Positions 17,819-25,761 of a stretch of DNA of 64,000 nucleotides are shown one piece after another; position 1 is the stretch's first letter, and each line of letters starts with the position of its first letter. Made by a program: the position numbers and the translations under genes. The stretch comes from an uncultured Paraprevotella sp. Lineage in GTDB: Bacteria > Bacteroidota > Bacteroidia > Bacteroidales > Bacteroidaceae. The stretch is taken from the NCBI GenBank assembly GCA_944321365.1, contig CALULA010000012.1, forward strand, positions 1-64,000. Direction: 5' to 3'. The notes below the pieces were generated by a model that saw only the letters and a program-made list of their open reading frames with translations, did no database searches and was not told the origin of the DNA.

Positions 17819-17870
17819 ATGCGCAAGACTGAAGCCGGCTTTCCGCACAACCGTCCGCACTCTTGCGGAA
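17819..17870 (+). repeat. 22-bp-period array B (mixed TTGCGSAA / TTCCGCAC cores)
   Basis: Cores begin at 17819 (ATGCGCAA), 17841 (TTCCGCAC) and 17863 (TTGCGGAA), at exactly 22-bp spacing; a weak fourth may lie at 17885. The array fills most of the 93-bp spacer between the convergent stops of alkaline phosphatase and the HhH protein. No separate terminator hairpin is seen there. Confidence 0.75.
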
Positions 17871-17894
17871 AAACGGACAGCGGACTGCACGGCA

Positions 17895-18827
17895 TCATTC
17901 TTCGAAACTTACATAAGGCTGCAGGCGTTCCAGGTCGGCAGGGGTGAACTCCTCGTAAAGCGACAACGCCCGCAGCTCCTTTATAGGCCCGTACTTGCGT
18001 CGATGCTCCACAATCACACGGCTCTGATAGAAATTCAAATAAGGGTGACGGCGTAAGGCATCGACCGACAAACGGTTGACAAACAGCGGCTGAGTCACGT
18101 CAGGAATCACGGTGAACCAGCGTTCTATGCCTGCCGGAAGCCCCTCTACTTCAGCCAACTGCTCCACAGCGACAAAGCCCCCCAGCCGCATCCGATAGTT
18201 CACAATCTTGCGGGCATAGTAAGGACCGATGCCCGGTATCTTCTTTAATACGGTCGTATCCGCACTGTTCAGTTCCACTTGTACGCCCTCCTCAAACTTT
18301 TCCTGCCGCGGACGCCGCTCCAACGTATCGCGCACCGGCATTCCCTGCGGATACAAATCAGACATCAGCCTGTACTCGTCGGCAATACGGATATAAGGAC
18401 GCAAACGGTCATAATCGCCCTTTGTCAGTCCATAGAGCCTCGCGAAATCCTCCGGCCGGTGGTAACGCCCTCCCTTGGCGCGATACTTATAAATGTTCCG
18501 CACCTGCCAGGGAGTCAGCCCCAAGCGCAACAGTTCGGTGGAATCGGCTGTATTGGGATCAAAGAAAAACGTCTCCGGCTCGCGCTCCTTTTCCTGTGCA
18601 TACACCACATCGTGACGCACATCTGCCACACTGTCCGCCTGCAACTGTTTCAGCAAAGCCGCATAATGTCCGCTGTCCTCCTCATCTTCCGGCTCATCCG
18701 CCTCAGGTGTCAGCCACAAGAAACAGCATACCGACAGAACGATTCCCAAGAGCACGCCCACCAACAAGAGCAACACCCTGCGGTCGGCCTTGGAGAAGTA
18801 AAAAAAGTCTCTCCACTCGCCTTTCAT
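17895..18827 (-). CDS. Membrane-anchored helix-hairpin-helix protein
   Basis: The 310-residue protein has a single N-terminal membrane helix (VLLLLVGVLLGIVLSVCCFLW), an acidic linker and then at least three ComEA-like HhH segments. The best is LNSADTTVLKKIPGIGPYYA (about residue 190); others are near 95-130 and 255-295. HhH repeats of this kind bind DNA non-specifically; ComEA homologues take part in DNA uptake, but such proteins are also widespread in Bacteroidota without known competence. It begins 6 bases after the NSS transporter stop and is probably cotranscribed with it. Confidence 0.85.
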   Translation of the reverse strand: MKGEWRDFFYFSKADRRVLLLLVGVLLGIVLSVCCFLWLTPEADEPEDEEDSGHYAALLKQLQADSVADVRHDVVYAQEKEREPETFFFDPNTADSTELLRLGLTPWQVRNIYKYRAKGGRYHRPEDFARLYGLTKGDYDRLRPYIRIADEYRLMSDLYPQGMPVRDTLERRPRQEKFEEGVQVELNSADTTVLKKIPGIGPYYARKIVNYRMRLGGFVAVEQLAEVEGLPAGIERWFTVIPDVTQPLFVNRLSVDALRRHPYLNFYQSRVIVEHRRKYGPIKELRALSLYEEFTPADLERLQPYVSFEE

Positions 18828-18833
18828 TACCGG

Positions 18834-20195
18834 CTACCTGAACAATTCGTTAATGAAAATGGAAGCGATGGCTATCGGGGCGACAAACTTCAGCAAGAAG
18901 ATGTAGAACTTGAAAAACGGTATGCGCAACTTCCCGCAGTTGGTTACTTCATCATACACAATCCGGCGATCAAGATACCAGCCGGTGAAGACGGCAATCA
19001 GCATACCTCCCAAAGGCAGCATCAGCTTGGCCGTCACAAAGTCGCAAAGATCAAAGAGCGTCAGGCCGAAAACGCGGACATCGCTCAACAAGCCGAAGGA
19101 AAGGGCACAGAACACTCCCAATACAGCACATACCGACGTCACGACCACTGCCGCCCGACGCCGGGTCACACGAAAACGCTCGTGCACATAAGCCGTAGCC
19201 ACTTCGTGGAGAGAAATAGTGGAAGTAAGGGTTGCCAGTACCAACAACAGATAAAACATCAATGAGAAAATGTAGCCCACCCAAGGCACATCTCCAAAAG
19301 CCAGATGAAACACATTAGGCAAAGTGACAAAAACCAGCCCCGGACCGGCATCGACCGACAGGCCGGGCACGGAAAACACAGCCGGGAAGATGACGAAACC
19401 GGCCAGTACAGCCACCGTGGTATCTATCAAAGCCACACTGCCTGCCGTCTTCATCAGATTCGCATCATTGGTAAAATATGAGGCATACGTACAAAGACAT
19501 CCCATACCCACGCTCATGGAGAAAAACGTCTGTCCCATCGCGTCAAGCAACACCTTGCCGTCAATCTTGCTGAAATCGGGCTGCAGCAGGAACTTCAACC
19601 CGTCGGCCGCACCGGGAAGAGAGAGCGAGCATACCACCAATACGCAAATGATAAGCAGCAGCATGGGCATCATCACCTTGGAGCAACGTTCGATGCCTTC
19701 CTTCACTCCGCGGACAATAATGACATGCGTCAACAACATGAACAAAACCATGTAGAGCACCGGACGCCATGGATGGCTGACAAATGCATTAAAAAAAGCC
19801 GTATAATCTCCATCGTTCAAGAATACACCCATCGAAGAAGCCACCGTGTACTCCAACGTCCAGCCTGCCACCACACCGTAATAACCTAAAATGAGAAATG
19901 CCGCCAGCACTCCCATCATGCCTACCCACTTCCATGCCGGAGCAGAAGGCGCAAGAACAGCATAGGCCTGTCCTGTATTAGCCCGCGACCGACGCCCGAT
20001 AATAAATTCGGCAACCATCACCGGGATGCCCAGGAATAACACACAGATAACATAGACAAGGATAAAGGCGGCACCACCGTCCTCGCCCGTCAGATAAGGG
20101 AAACGCCAGATGTTGCCTAAGCCGACCGCCGATCCAGCCGAAGCCAGGATGATGCCTATCTTACTTCCAAAGTTTGTCCGTTCGAGATTTGCCAT
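18834..20195 (-). CDS. Sodium:neurotransmitter-symporter-family (NSS) transporter
   Basis: The 453-residue membrane protein shows the NSS (SNF) signature near the N-terminus: GSAVGLGNIWRFPYLTGEDGG, which forms the Na+ and substrate sites in TM1. Bacterial members usually carry amino acids such as tryptophan, tyrosine or branched-chain types and have 11 rather than 12 helices, which fits the length. Inner membrane. First gene of a pair with the HhH protein; its own -7 box lies 38 bases upstream. Confidence 0.93.
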   Translation of the reverse strand: MANLERTNFGSKIGIILASAGSAVGLGNIWRFPYLTGEDGGAAFILVYVICVLFLGIPVMVAEFIIGRRSRANTGQAYAVLAPSAPAWKWVGMMGVLAAFLILGYYGVVAGWTLEYTVASSMGVFLNDGDYTAFFNAFVSHPWRPVLYMVLFMLLTHVIIVRGVKEGIERCSKVMMPMLLLIICVLVVCSLSLPGAADGLKFLLQPDFSKIDGKVLLDAMGQTFFSMSVGMGCLCTYASYFTNDANLMKTAGSVALIDTTVAVLAGFVIFPAVFSVPGLSVDAGPGLVFVTLPNVFHLAFGDVPWVGYIFSLMFYLLLVLATLTSTISLHEVATAYVHERFRVTRRRAAVVVTSVCAVLGVFCALSFGLLSDVRVFGLTLFDLCDFVTAKLMLPLGGMLIAVFTGWYLDRRIVYDEVTNCGKLRIPFFKFYIFLLKFVAPIAIASIFINELFR

Positions 20196-20232
20196 ATGTC
20201 AATTCATTATAAAAAAGTTCACACAACAGGGG

Positions 20233-20240
20233 CAAAAGTA
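20233..20240 (-). promoter_or_regulatory. -7 box (TACTTTTG) of the NSS transporter operon
   Basis: TAnnTTTG match on the minus strand, 38 bases upstream of the ATG at 20195. Confidence 0.6.
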
Positions 20241-20280
20241 CAAAAAAGAATTATTTTTACGGAGAAAAATTATAAATTAT

Positions 20281-20721
20281 ATGAAGTCACTCTTAATAAA
20301 AGCCGTAAAAAAATATCCGCTGACGGCCATACTCATCGTCATCACCGGATATTTGTCCTTTTTCACCCCGCCGGAGACTCCGCTCAACCAAGTGCGTTTT
20401 ATCGACAAATGGACTCACCTGATCCTCTATGGCACACTCACGCTCGTCCTTTGGACGGAAGACCGCCGTACGCTGCCACACCGGACGGATATACGGCGCA
20501 CCTTATGCCTTTACCTTGGTGCTGTTGCCATGAGCGGATGCATAGAACTGTTGCAAGCCTACTGCACGACTAACCGCAGCGGCGACTGGCTGGACCTGGC
20601 CGCGAATGCCGCCGGAGGCCTCATAGGCATATTGCTGGCCCGGATAGCGGACCGGCAATATGAAAAACGTAAAAGCAGGCGCACACCCAACGGATCTCAC
20701 TCTTCACGCCAGGACTTATAG
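20281..20721 (+). CDS. VanZ-family membrane protein
   Basis: This 146-residue protein has four hydrophobic segments and the VanZ-like pattern FIDKWTHLILYGTLTLVLW ... GAVAMSGCIELLQAYCTTNRSGDWLDLAANAAGG. VanZ proteins are small membrane proteins of unresolved function (teicoplanin resistance in one case). The start at 20281 was preferred because the longer frame runs back through the divergent transporter gene. The last 25 bases overlap the end of the convergent CYTH gene. Confidence 0.85.
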   Translation: MKSLLIKAVKKYPLTAILIVITGYLSFFTPPETPLNQVRFIDKWTHLILYGTLTLVLWTEDRRTLPHRTDIRRTLCLYLGAVAMSGCIELLQAYCTTNRSGDWLDLAANAAGGLIGILLARIADRQYEKRKSRRTPNGSHSSRQDL

Positions 20722-21170
20722 GGACAGGAGCGAAGGTGGGAATTATAATAACGCCGATCGCCCGTGACCTCGCGACCGATGAAATCAGGCTTTTCAAACG
20801 CCTCCTGCTCGTCAGAGAGTTCCACCTCGGCGATCACAAGCCCTTCGTTGTCGCCGTAAAACTCATCCACTTCGAACACATGGCTCCCCGCACGCACCAG
20901 ATAGCGTGTCTTGTCTATCCGTCCAGGCTCACACAAAGCCATCAGATCTTCGGCATCACTCAAAGGCACTTCTGTCTCAAATTCGTAGCGTGAGATTCCG
21001 GCTGCATCAGAAGGTCCCTTGATGGTGAGAAAACCTTTGTCGTCGCGGATGCGGATGCGCACAGTGCAACGTCCGGAAGCGATATAGCCTTGCCTGATAC
21101 GGCTGCTGGCATAAGCTTTCGACTTAAACTCACCGGCCACCAGGAACTTCCGTTCTATCTCAAAACTCAT
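20697..21170 (-). CDS. CYTH domain protein (triphosphate tunnel metalloenzyme)
   Basis: The 157-residue protein begins with the hallmark ExExK motif (E4-I-E6-R-K8) and has the alternating charged strands of the eight-stranded tunnel (TVRIRIRDDKGFLTIKG, RYEFETEVPL, EVDEFYGDNEGLVIAEVEL). Family members hydrolyse inorganic triphosphate or related nucleotides, or act as class IV adenylate cyclases. Bacterial single-domain versions like this are most often tripolyphosphatases, but this one's activity is not known. Its ATG lies inside the end of a 49-codon gene, suggesting translational coupling. Confidence 0.9.
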   Translation of the reverse strand: MSFEIERKFLVAGEFKSKAYASSRIRQGYIASGRCTVRIRIRDDKGFLTIKGPSDAAGISRYEFETEVPLSDAEDLMALCEPGRIDKTRYLVRAGSHVFEVDEFYGDNEGLVIAEVELSDEQEAFEKPDFIGREVTGDRRYYNSHLRSCPYKSWREE

Positions 21171-21309
21171 TGCCCATGATGGAAAAAGCGATGATACCCA
21201 GAATAACCAACACAGCCAAGGCCCACAGCAAAGACGACATTGTCCGCTTCTCCTGCTTTTCCTCGCGCGCCCGGCGCTGTGCCCGTCTTTTGTCTTTCCT
21301 TACACTCAT
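21160..21309 (-). CDS. 49-residue single-pass membrane peptide upstream of CYTH
   Basis: A short open frame starts at ATG 21307-21309 and ends at TGA 21160-21162. The product has a highly basic N-terminal half (MSVRKDKRRAQRRAREEKQE) followed by one hydrophobic helix (LLWALAVLVILGIIAF) and a short tail. Its last codons overlap the start of the CYTH gene by 11 bases. The space between prfB and the CYTH gene is otherwise unexplained, and the coherent basic-then-hydrophobic design argues for a real gene. Function unknown; cytoplasmic-side positive charge is expected. Confidence 0.65.
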   Translation of the reverse strand: MSVRKDKRRAQRRAREEKQEKRTMSSLLWALAVLVILGIIAFSIMGNEF

Positions 21310-21335
21310 AGTCTTATCATTTAAAGGTTATTATC

Positions 21336-22451
21336 TCACTGCTCCCCACCGGCGAACTCCATCAGATAGGCTTTGATGAAGCCGTCTATCTTACCGTCCA
21401 TCACACCGTTGACATCTGAGGTCTGATAATTCGTGCGATGGTCTTTCACCCGCCGGTCGTCAAACACATAGCTTCTGATCTGGCTGCCCCACTCAATCTT
21501 TTTCTTTCCGGCCTCGATTTCGGCTTGTTTGGCCTTCCGTTTCTGCAAAGCCCGGTCGTAGAGCTGCGACTTCAAGAGCCGCATGGCGTTTTCCCGGTTC
21601 TCCAACTGTTTGCGGCTTTCCGTATTCTCGATAAGGATTTCTTCCTCCTCCCCCGTATCCGGGTCTTTATATTGATAACGAAGCCGTACGCCGGTTTCCA
21701 CCTTATTGACGTTCTGCCCGCCGGCACCTCCGGAACGGAACAAGTCCCATGACACGCGGGCCGGATCGACATAGACTTCGATGGAGTCGTCAACCAACGG
21801 TGTGACGAACACCGATGCGAAGGATGTCATGCGCTTTCCTTGCGCATTGTAAGGCGAAACGCGCACCAGACGATGCACACCGTTCTCCGATTTCAGATAA
21901 CCATAGGCGTATTCGCCCTCTATCTGCATCGTCACCGTCTTGATGCCCGCCTCATCACCGTCCTGGTAATTGCTGATGGTGCACTTATATCCATGTGCTT
22001 CCGCCCACCGCATGTACATACGCATGAGCATCGACGCCCAATCCTGACTTTCCGTTCCTCCCGCACCGGAGTTGATTTTCAGCACGGCATCCATCGCGTC
22101 TTCTTCCTGCCTCAGCATATTGCGCAGCTCCAAGTCTTCCAATGCTCCCAACGCCTTGGCATAGTGTTCATCCACTTCTTCTTCGCTAACCATATCTTCC
22201 TTATAAAAGTCAAAGGCCAGCTCCAGCTCATCGCACAGTGTCTTGACTTCCTTATATCCGTCAATCCACTTTTGCAATCCTTTCACTTTCTTCATCTGCT
22301 CCTCTGCAGCCCTGGCATCGTCCCAAAAGCCCGGTGCCTGTGTACGGAGCTGTTCCTCTTCCACCTGGATTTTCTTATTATCAATGTCCAGATAACGGCA
22401 AAGCGCTTCCGTACGGGCTTTCACATCTTTCAGTTGTTCAATGGTTATCAT
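21336..22451 (-). CDS. prfB: Peptide chain release factor 2
   Basis: The 371-residue class I release factor terminates translation at UGA/UAA. The GGQ hydrolysis motif is at 244-246 (SGGAGGQNVNK). At the position of the RF2 recognition tripeptide SPF, the sequence reads SPY (199-201, VSPYNAQGKR). The frame is continuous through the region where many prfB genes carry an in-frame UGA and a programmed +1 shift: here codons for CRYLDID read straight through, so the autoregulatory frameshift is absent. A -7 box lies 25 bases upstream. Confidence 0.96.
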   Translation of the reverse strand: MITIEQLKDVKARTEALCRYLDIDNKKIQVEEEQLRTQAPGFWDDARAAEEQMKKVKGLQKWIDGYKEVKTLCDELELAFDFYKEDMVSEEEVDEHYAKALGALEDLELRNMLRQEEDAMDAVLKINSGAGGTESQDWASMLMRMYMRWAEAHGYKCTISNYQDGDEAGIKTVTMQIEGEYAYGYLKSENGVHRLVRVSPYNAQGKRMTSFASVFVTPLVDDSIEVYVDPARVSWDLFRSGGAGGQNVNKVETGVRLRYQYKDPDTGEEEEILIENTESRKQLENRENAMRLLKSQLYDRALQKRKAKQAEIEAGKKKIEWGSQIRSYVFDDRRVKDHRTNYQTSDVNGVMDGKIDGFIKAYLMEFAGGEQ

Positions 22452-22475
22452 AAATCAAAAAAACTTTTCCAGACA

Positions 22476-22483
22476 CAAAGATA
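22476..22483 (-). promoter_or_regulatory. -7 box (TATCTTTG) of prfB
   Basis: Exact consensus on the minus strand, 25 bases upstream of the ATG at 22451. Confidence 0.7.
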
Positions 22484-22692
22484 AATATAAAAAACCAAAA
22501 CCTTGATTTTTCTCACTTAAAAATAGGCATCTACGGTTGTAAGATGTTTTCTCCGCCACGCGCCCTGCTATCCAGACGGCATTACAGTCCGCCACAAGGA
22601 ACATCCTGGCCGGAATATCAAACATACAAAGGCCTGACAGCACGCTCTTTTCACCACCGCCCTGAAACCTCATGAGGAAAACGCCCTAAGTC

Positions 22693-22744
22693 TTGCGGAA
22701 AGATCCGGCTGCTGTTGCGGAACAAATGCCCCTCTTTTCCGCAA
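22693..22744 (-). repeat. 22-bp-period array C (TTGCGGAA / TTCCGCAA cores)
   Basis: Cores start at 22693 (TTGCGGAA), 22715 (TTGCGGAA) and 22737 (TTCCGCAA), exactly 22 bp apart; a degenerate unit ATGAGGAA lies at 22672. The array begins 18 bases after the acyl-CoA synthetase stop. The rest of the 311-bp spacer (22452-22762) holds only the prfB promoter; nothing else is visible in it. Confidence 0.75.
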
Positions 22745-22762
22745 GACAAGAAACGGACGCGC

Positions 22763-24571
22763 TCATTCTTCATACATGGCTTTTATTTCAGCCGCATAAT
22801 TCTCGTTGACGACGGAGCGTTTAATCTTCAACGTGTTCGTCAGCTCACCCTTTTCCATACTGAAAGGTTCGGGCAATAATGTGATGCGTTTTACCTGCTC
22901 GTAATGGGCAAATTCCTGTTGCAGGGTATCAATACGGAAGAGCAGCATTTTATTGATGTCCGGATTCCGGCACAGGTCGGCATTATCTTTGAACGGAATA
23001 TGGTGGCGACGGGCAAAATCCTGCAGCAACTCATACTCCGGCACAACAAGGGCCGAAACGAACTTACGCTGATCGGCAATCACCACAATCTGGTCTATGT
23101 AACGGTCCACGACCAGTTTAGACTCAATCATCTGCGGCGCGATATACTTGCCGTTCGAGGTCTTGAAAAGGTCTTTGATACGGTCGGTCAGAAACAGTTC
23201 CCCGTTTTTCATAAAACCGGCGTCGCCCGTATGAAACCATCCGTCGGCATCAATGGTTTCGCGCGTGATGCCTTCCTTGCGATAATAGCCCTTAGTGATG
23301 GTAGCCCCTCGCAACAAGATTTCATTGTTCTCGCCGAACTTCACTTCCAGTCCGTCGATGATCCGTCCGACAGAACCGATTGTCTTATACATTCCCTTAC
23401 GGTCACACGAGACTGTGGCCGTAGACTCGGTCAGTCCATAACCGACGACCATGTTAATGCCGGTGGAATGCACGAACTCTTCCACTGCAGGCGGAACGGA
23501 AGCTCCGGCCGTAGGGAAGAAATGGGCATTCTCAAAGCCCAACATCTTTTTAAGTAAAGCGATCACCGTCTTCTCAAAAAAAGCATAACGCAACCTGAGC
23601 GAAACAGGAGGTATGAGTCCGCGCATACGGAAATAGACATTGTAGGCCCGCCCGACCTCCAGTGCTTCCAACATCAGTTTACGCTGTATGGGATTGCTCT
23701 GACGTATGCGCTCCTGCACACCGGCATAGACTTTCTCCCAGAATCTTGGAACGGCACACATACAGGTCGGATGCACCTCCTGTAAAGACTGCAAGATGTC
23801 AGCCGGACGCAGATTGACTGCCAAATGCGCCCCTTCGGCCAGACAAAAATACGACCATGCCCGTTCAAAGACATGAGTGAAAGGCAGAAAGTTCAAGGCG
23901 ACATCCTGTTCATTAAGATCCAAAGCCTTGTCATTGGCCACGAGGGCTTCATAATACATCCGATGAGTAAGCATCACTCCTTTGCTCAATCCCGTGGTGC
24001 CCGAAGTGTACAGAATGTTTGCCAGATCGTCTAATTCAAACGAAGCCGAACGACGTTCCACCTCATCCTGCAGAGACAATCCCTCCCCTTGCCGTATGAA
24101 TTCATCGAAATAGACCGAGACCTTGTCCTGGGGATTCTTCACCACACTGCGATCGAAAATAATGAGTTTCTGCAACGTATGACAGTGCGGCATGGAACGG
24201 AAAGCGATGTCGTACTGATACTGCTCGCCGACAAACACATAACGCACCTCTGCATCGTTCACCATATAACTGATCTGGCTTTCCGAGCTCGTAGCATAAA
24301 AAGGTATGGTCACGGCACGTATGCCGTATGCGCCGAAATCCACATAAAGACATTCCGGCATGTTCTGCGAGAATACGGCAATATTCTCCTGCACATCCAC
24401 CCCATAAGACAGCAGAGCATTAGACACCTTGCGCACGGTGGCGGAAAAGTCATTCCATGAAATCGGAATCCATCGGTTGGCATCATAGTCCCGATAGGTC
24501 ATCACCACACGATTGCCGAAACGGGAGGCCTGTTCATGAATAAGCCGGGAAAAAGGAGCTGTATTTAGCAT
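22763..24571 (-). CDS. Long-chain acyl-CoA synthetase (AMP-forming)
   Basis: The 602-residue adenylate-forming enzyme activates fatty acids to acyl-CoA via acyl-AMP. It shows the AMP-binding P-loop YTSGTTGLSKGVMLTH, the A5 motif GYGLTESTATVS, the A7 motif DGWFHTGDAGF and the hinge/C-domain lysine region RIKDLFKTSNGKYIAP, typical of FadD15-like soluble synthetases. Start: the upstream ATG at 24595 lies inside the -7 box (24595-24602) and cannot be in the transcript, so MLNTAPFS at 24571 is used. Monocistronic; repeat array C follows the stop. Confidence 0.93.
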   Translation of the reverse strand: MLNTAPFSRLIHEQASRFGNRVVMTYRDYDANRWIPISWNDFSATVRKVSNALLSYGVDVQENIAVFSQNMPECLYVDFGAYGIRAVTIPFYATSSESQISYMVNDAEVRYVFVGEQYQYDIAFRSMPHCHTLQKLIIFDRSVVKNPQDKVSVYFDEFIRQGEGLSLQDEVERRSASFELDDLANILYTSGTTGLSKGVMLTHRMYYEALVANDKALDLNEQDVALNFLPFTHVFERAWSYFCLAEGAHLAVNLRPADILQSLQEVHPTCMCAVPRFWEKVYAGVQERIRQSNPIQRKLMLEALEVGRAYNVYFRMRGLIPPVSLRLRYAFFEKTVIALLKKMLGFENAHFFPTAGASVPPAVEEFVHSTGINMVVGYGLTESTATVSCDRKGMYKTIGSVGRIIDGLEVKFGENNEILLRGATITKGYYRKEGITRETIDADGWFHTGDAGFMKNGELFLTDRIKDLFKTSNGKYIAPQMIESKLVVDRYIDQIVVIADQRKFVSALVVPEYELLQDFARRHHIPFKDNADLCRNPDINKMLLFRIDTLQQEFAHYEQVKRITLLPEPFSMEKGELTNTLKIKRSVVNENYAAEIKAMYEE

Positions 24572-24594
24572 AGTAGTGACTTTTTTAGTTATCA

Positions 24595-24602
24595 CAAAGA
24601 TA
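24595..24602 (-). promoter_or_regulatory. -7 box (TATCTTTG) of the acyl-CoA synthetase gene
   Basis: Exact consensus 23 bases upstream of ATG 24571. It decides the start of that gene. Confidence 0.75.
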
Positions 24603-24664
24603 TATTTTTAAAAGAAAAAAAGAATGAAAATCTGCAAAAAAAATAATTTTTCTTCAAAAAGTCT

Positions 24665-24672
24665 TAACTTTG
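24665..24672 (+). promoter_or_regulatory. -7 box (TAACTTTG) of the M20 deacylase gene
   Basis: Exact consensus 21 bases upstream of the ATG at 24694. It overlaps the upstream alternative start at 24670, which is therefore rejected. Confidence 0.75.
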
Positions 24673-24693
24673 CCGGCAGAACATGCTATAGCT

Positions 24694-25761
24694 ATGAATA
24701 CGACAGACCTGACAAACGAGGCCATCGCATTGCTCGAAAGAATGGTGGCCATCCCTTCCGTCAGCCGCCAGGAAGAAGAGGTGGCCGATGCCGTGGAACA
24801 GTTCTTGCACGAGAAGAAACTGTCCCCTCATCGTAAAGGAAACAACGTGTGGTGTATTTCAGCAGGATTCGACGAGACACGTCCCACGCTATTGCTCAAT
24901 GCTCATATCGATACCGTGAAACCGGCTGCCAGCTGGCAGCATGACCCGTTCTGTCCCACTTGGGAAAATGAAAAGCTCTACGGATTAGGAACTAATGATG
25001 ACGGTGCCAGTGTGGTGTCATTACTACAGACTTTCAGATGGCTTTACCGCAGACCTCAAACTTATAATCTGATTTTTTTGGCCTCATGCGAAGAAGAAGT
25101 ATCCGGGAAAAACGGAATAGAAGCCGTATTGCCGCTGTTGCCGCCTGTCGATGTCGCGCTGGTCGGCGAACCTACGGGCATGCAACCTGCCATAGCTGAA
25201 AAAGGACTGATGGTACTCGACGTCACAGCACATGGAAAGTCCGGGCATGCCGCCCGCGATGAAGGCGAAAATGCCATCTACAAAGCCCTTCACGACATAG
25301 AATGGTTCCGCACTTATCGTTTTCCGGAAACGTCTCCGTTGTTGGGAGATGTGAAAATGAGTGTTACCGTCATACAGGCCGGTACGCAACACAACGTAGT
25401 CCCGGACACCTGTACCTTTACCGTAGATGTACGCAGCAACGAGAACTATTCCAACAAAGAAATCTACCACACAATCTGCCAACACACGGTCAATGAAGTA
25501 AAAGCTCGCTCTTTCCGCCTAAACTCCTCACGCATCGACATACACCATCCCTTGGTAAAACGTATCATAGCAATGGGACGCACGCCTTTCGGCTCGCCCA
25601 CACTCTCGGATCAGGCTCTGATGCATTTCCCGTCACTCAAGATGGGACCCGGCCAGTCTTCACGCTCCCATACGGCTGATGAATACATCACCCGCCATGA
25701 AATAGAAGAAGCCATCGAACTGTACATCCGATTGCTGGACGGTCTCACGCTGCAGCCTTAA
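24694..25761 (+). CDS. M20-family zinc deacylase (ArgE-like)
   Basis: The 355-residue metallo-hydrolase has the M20 metal and catalytic motifs in order: NAHIDTVKP (His and Asp), YGLGTNDDGAS (bridging Asp), ASCEEEVSG (catalytic and metal Glu), VGEPTG, the dimerisation-domain HGKSGHAA and a late MGPGQSSRSHTADEYI with the final His. Length and the SHTADEYI ending fit the acetylornithine deacetylase/ArgE-LysK branch; in Bacteroides arginine synthesis uses succinylated intermediates, so an N-acylornithine substrate is a plausible but unproven role. The last 4 bases overlap the convergent EnvC-like gene, with no terminator between them. Confidence 0.85.
   Translation: MNTTDLTNEAIALLERMVAIPSVSRQEEEVADAVEQFLHEKKLSPHRKGNNVWCISAGFDETRPTLLLNAHIDTVKPAASWQHDPFCPTWENEKLYGLGTNDDGASVVSLLQTFRWLYRRPQTYNLIFLASCEEEVSGKNGIEAVLPLLPPVDVALVGEPTGMQPAIAEKGLMVLDVTAHGKSGHAARDEGENAIYKALHDIEWFRTYRFPETSPLLGDVKMSVTVIQAGTQHNVVPDTCTFTVDVRSNENYSNKEIYHTICQHTVNEVKARSFRLNSSRIDIHHPLVKRIIAMGRTPFGSPTLSDQALMHFPSLKMGPGQSSRSHTADEYITRHEIEEAIELYIRLLDGLTLQP

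Noticed and set aside
22290..22451. Programmed +1 frameshift in prfB
   Set aside because: No in-frame UGA is present: the codons read CGT-TAT-CTG-GAC through the usual shift site.
22455..22673. 72-codon minus-strand frame in the prfB-acyl-CoA synthetase spacer
   Set aside because: It overlaps the prfB promoter, has no family resemblance and lies next to repeat array C.
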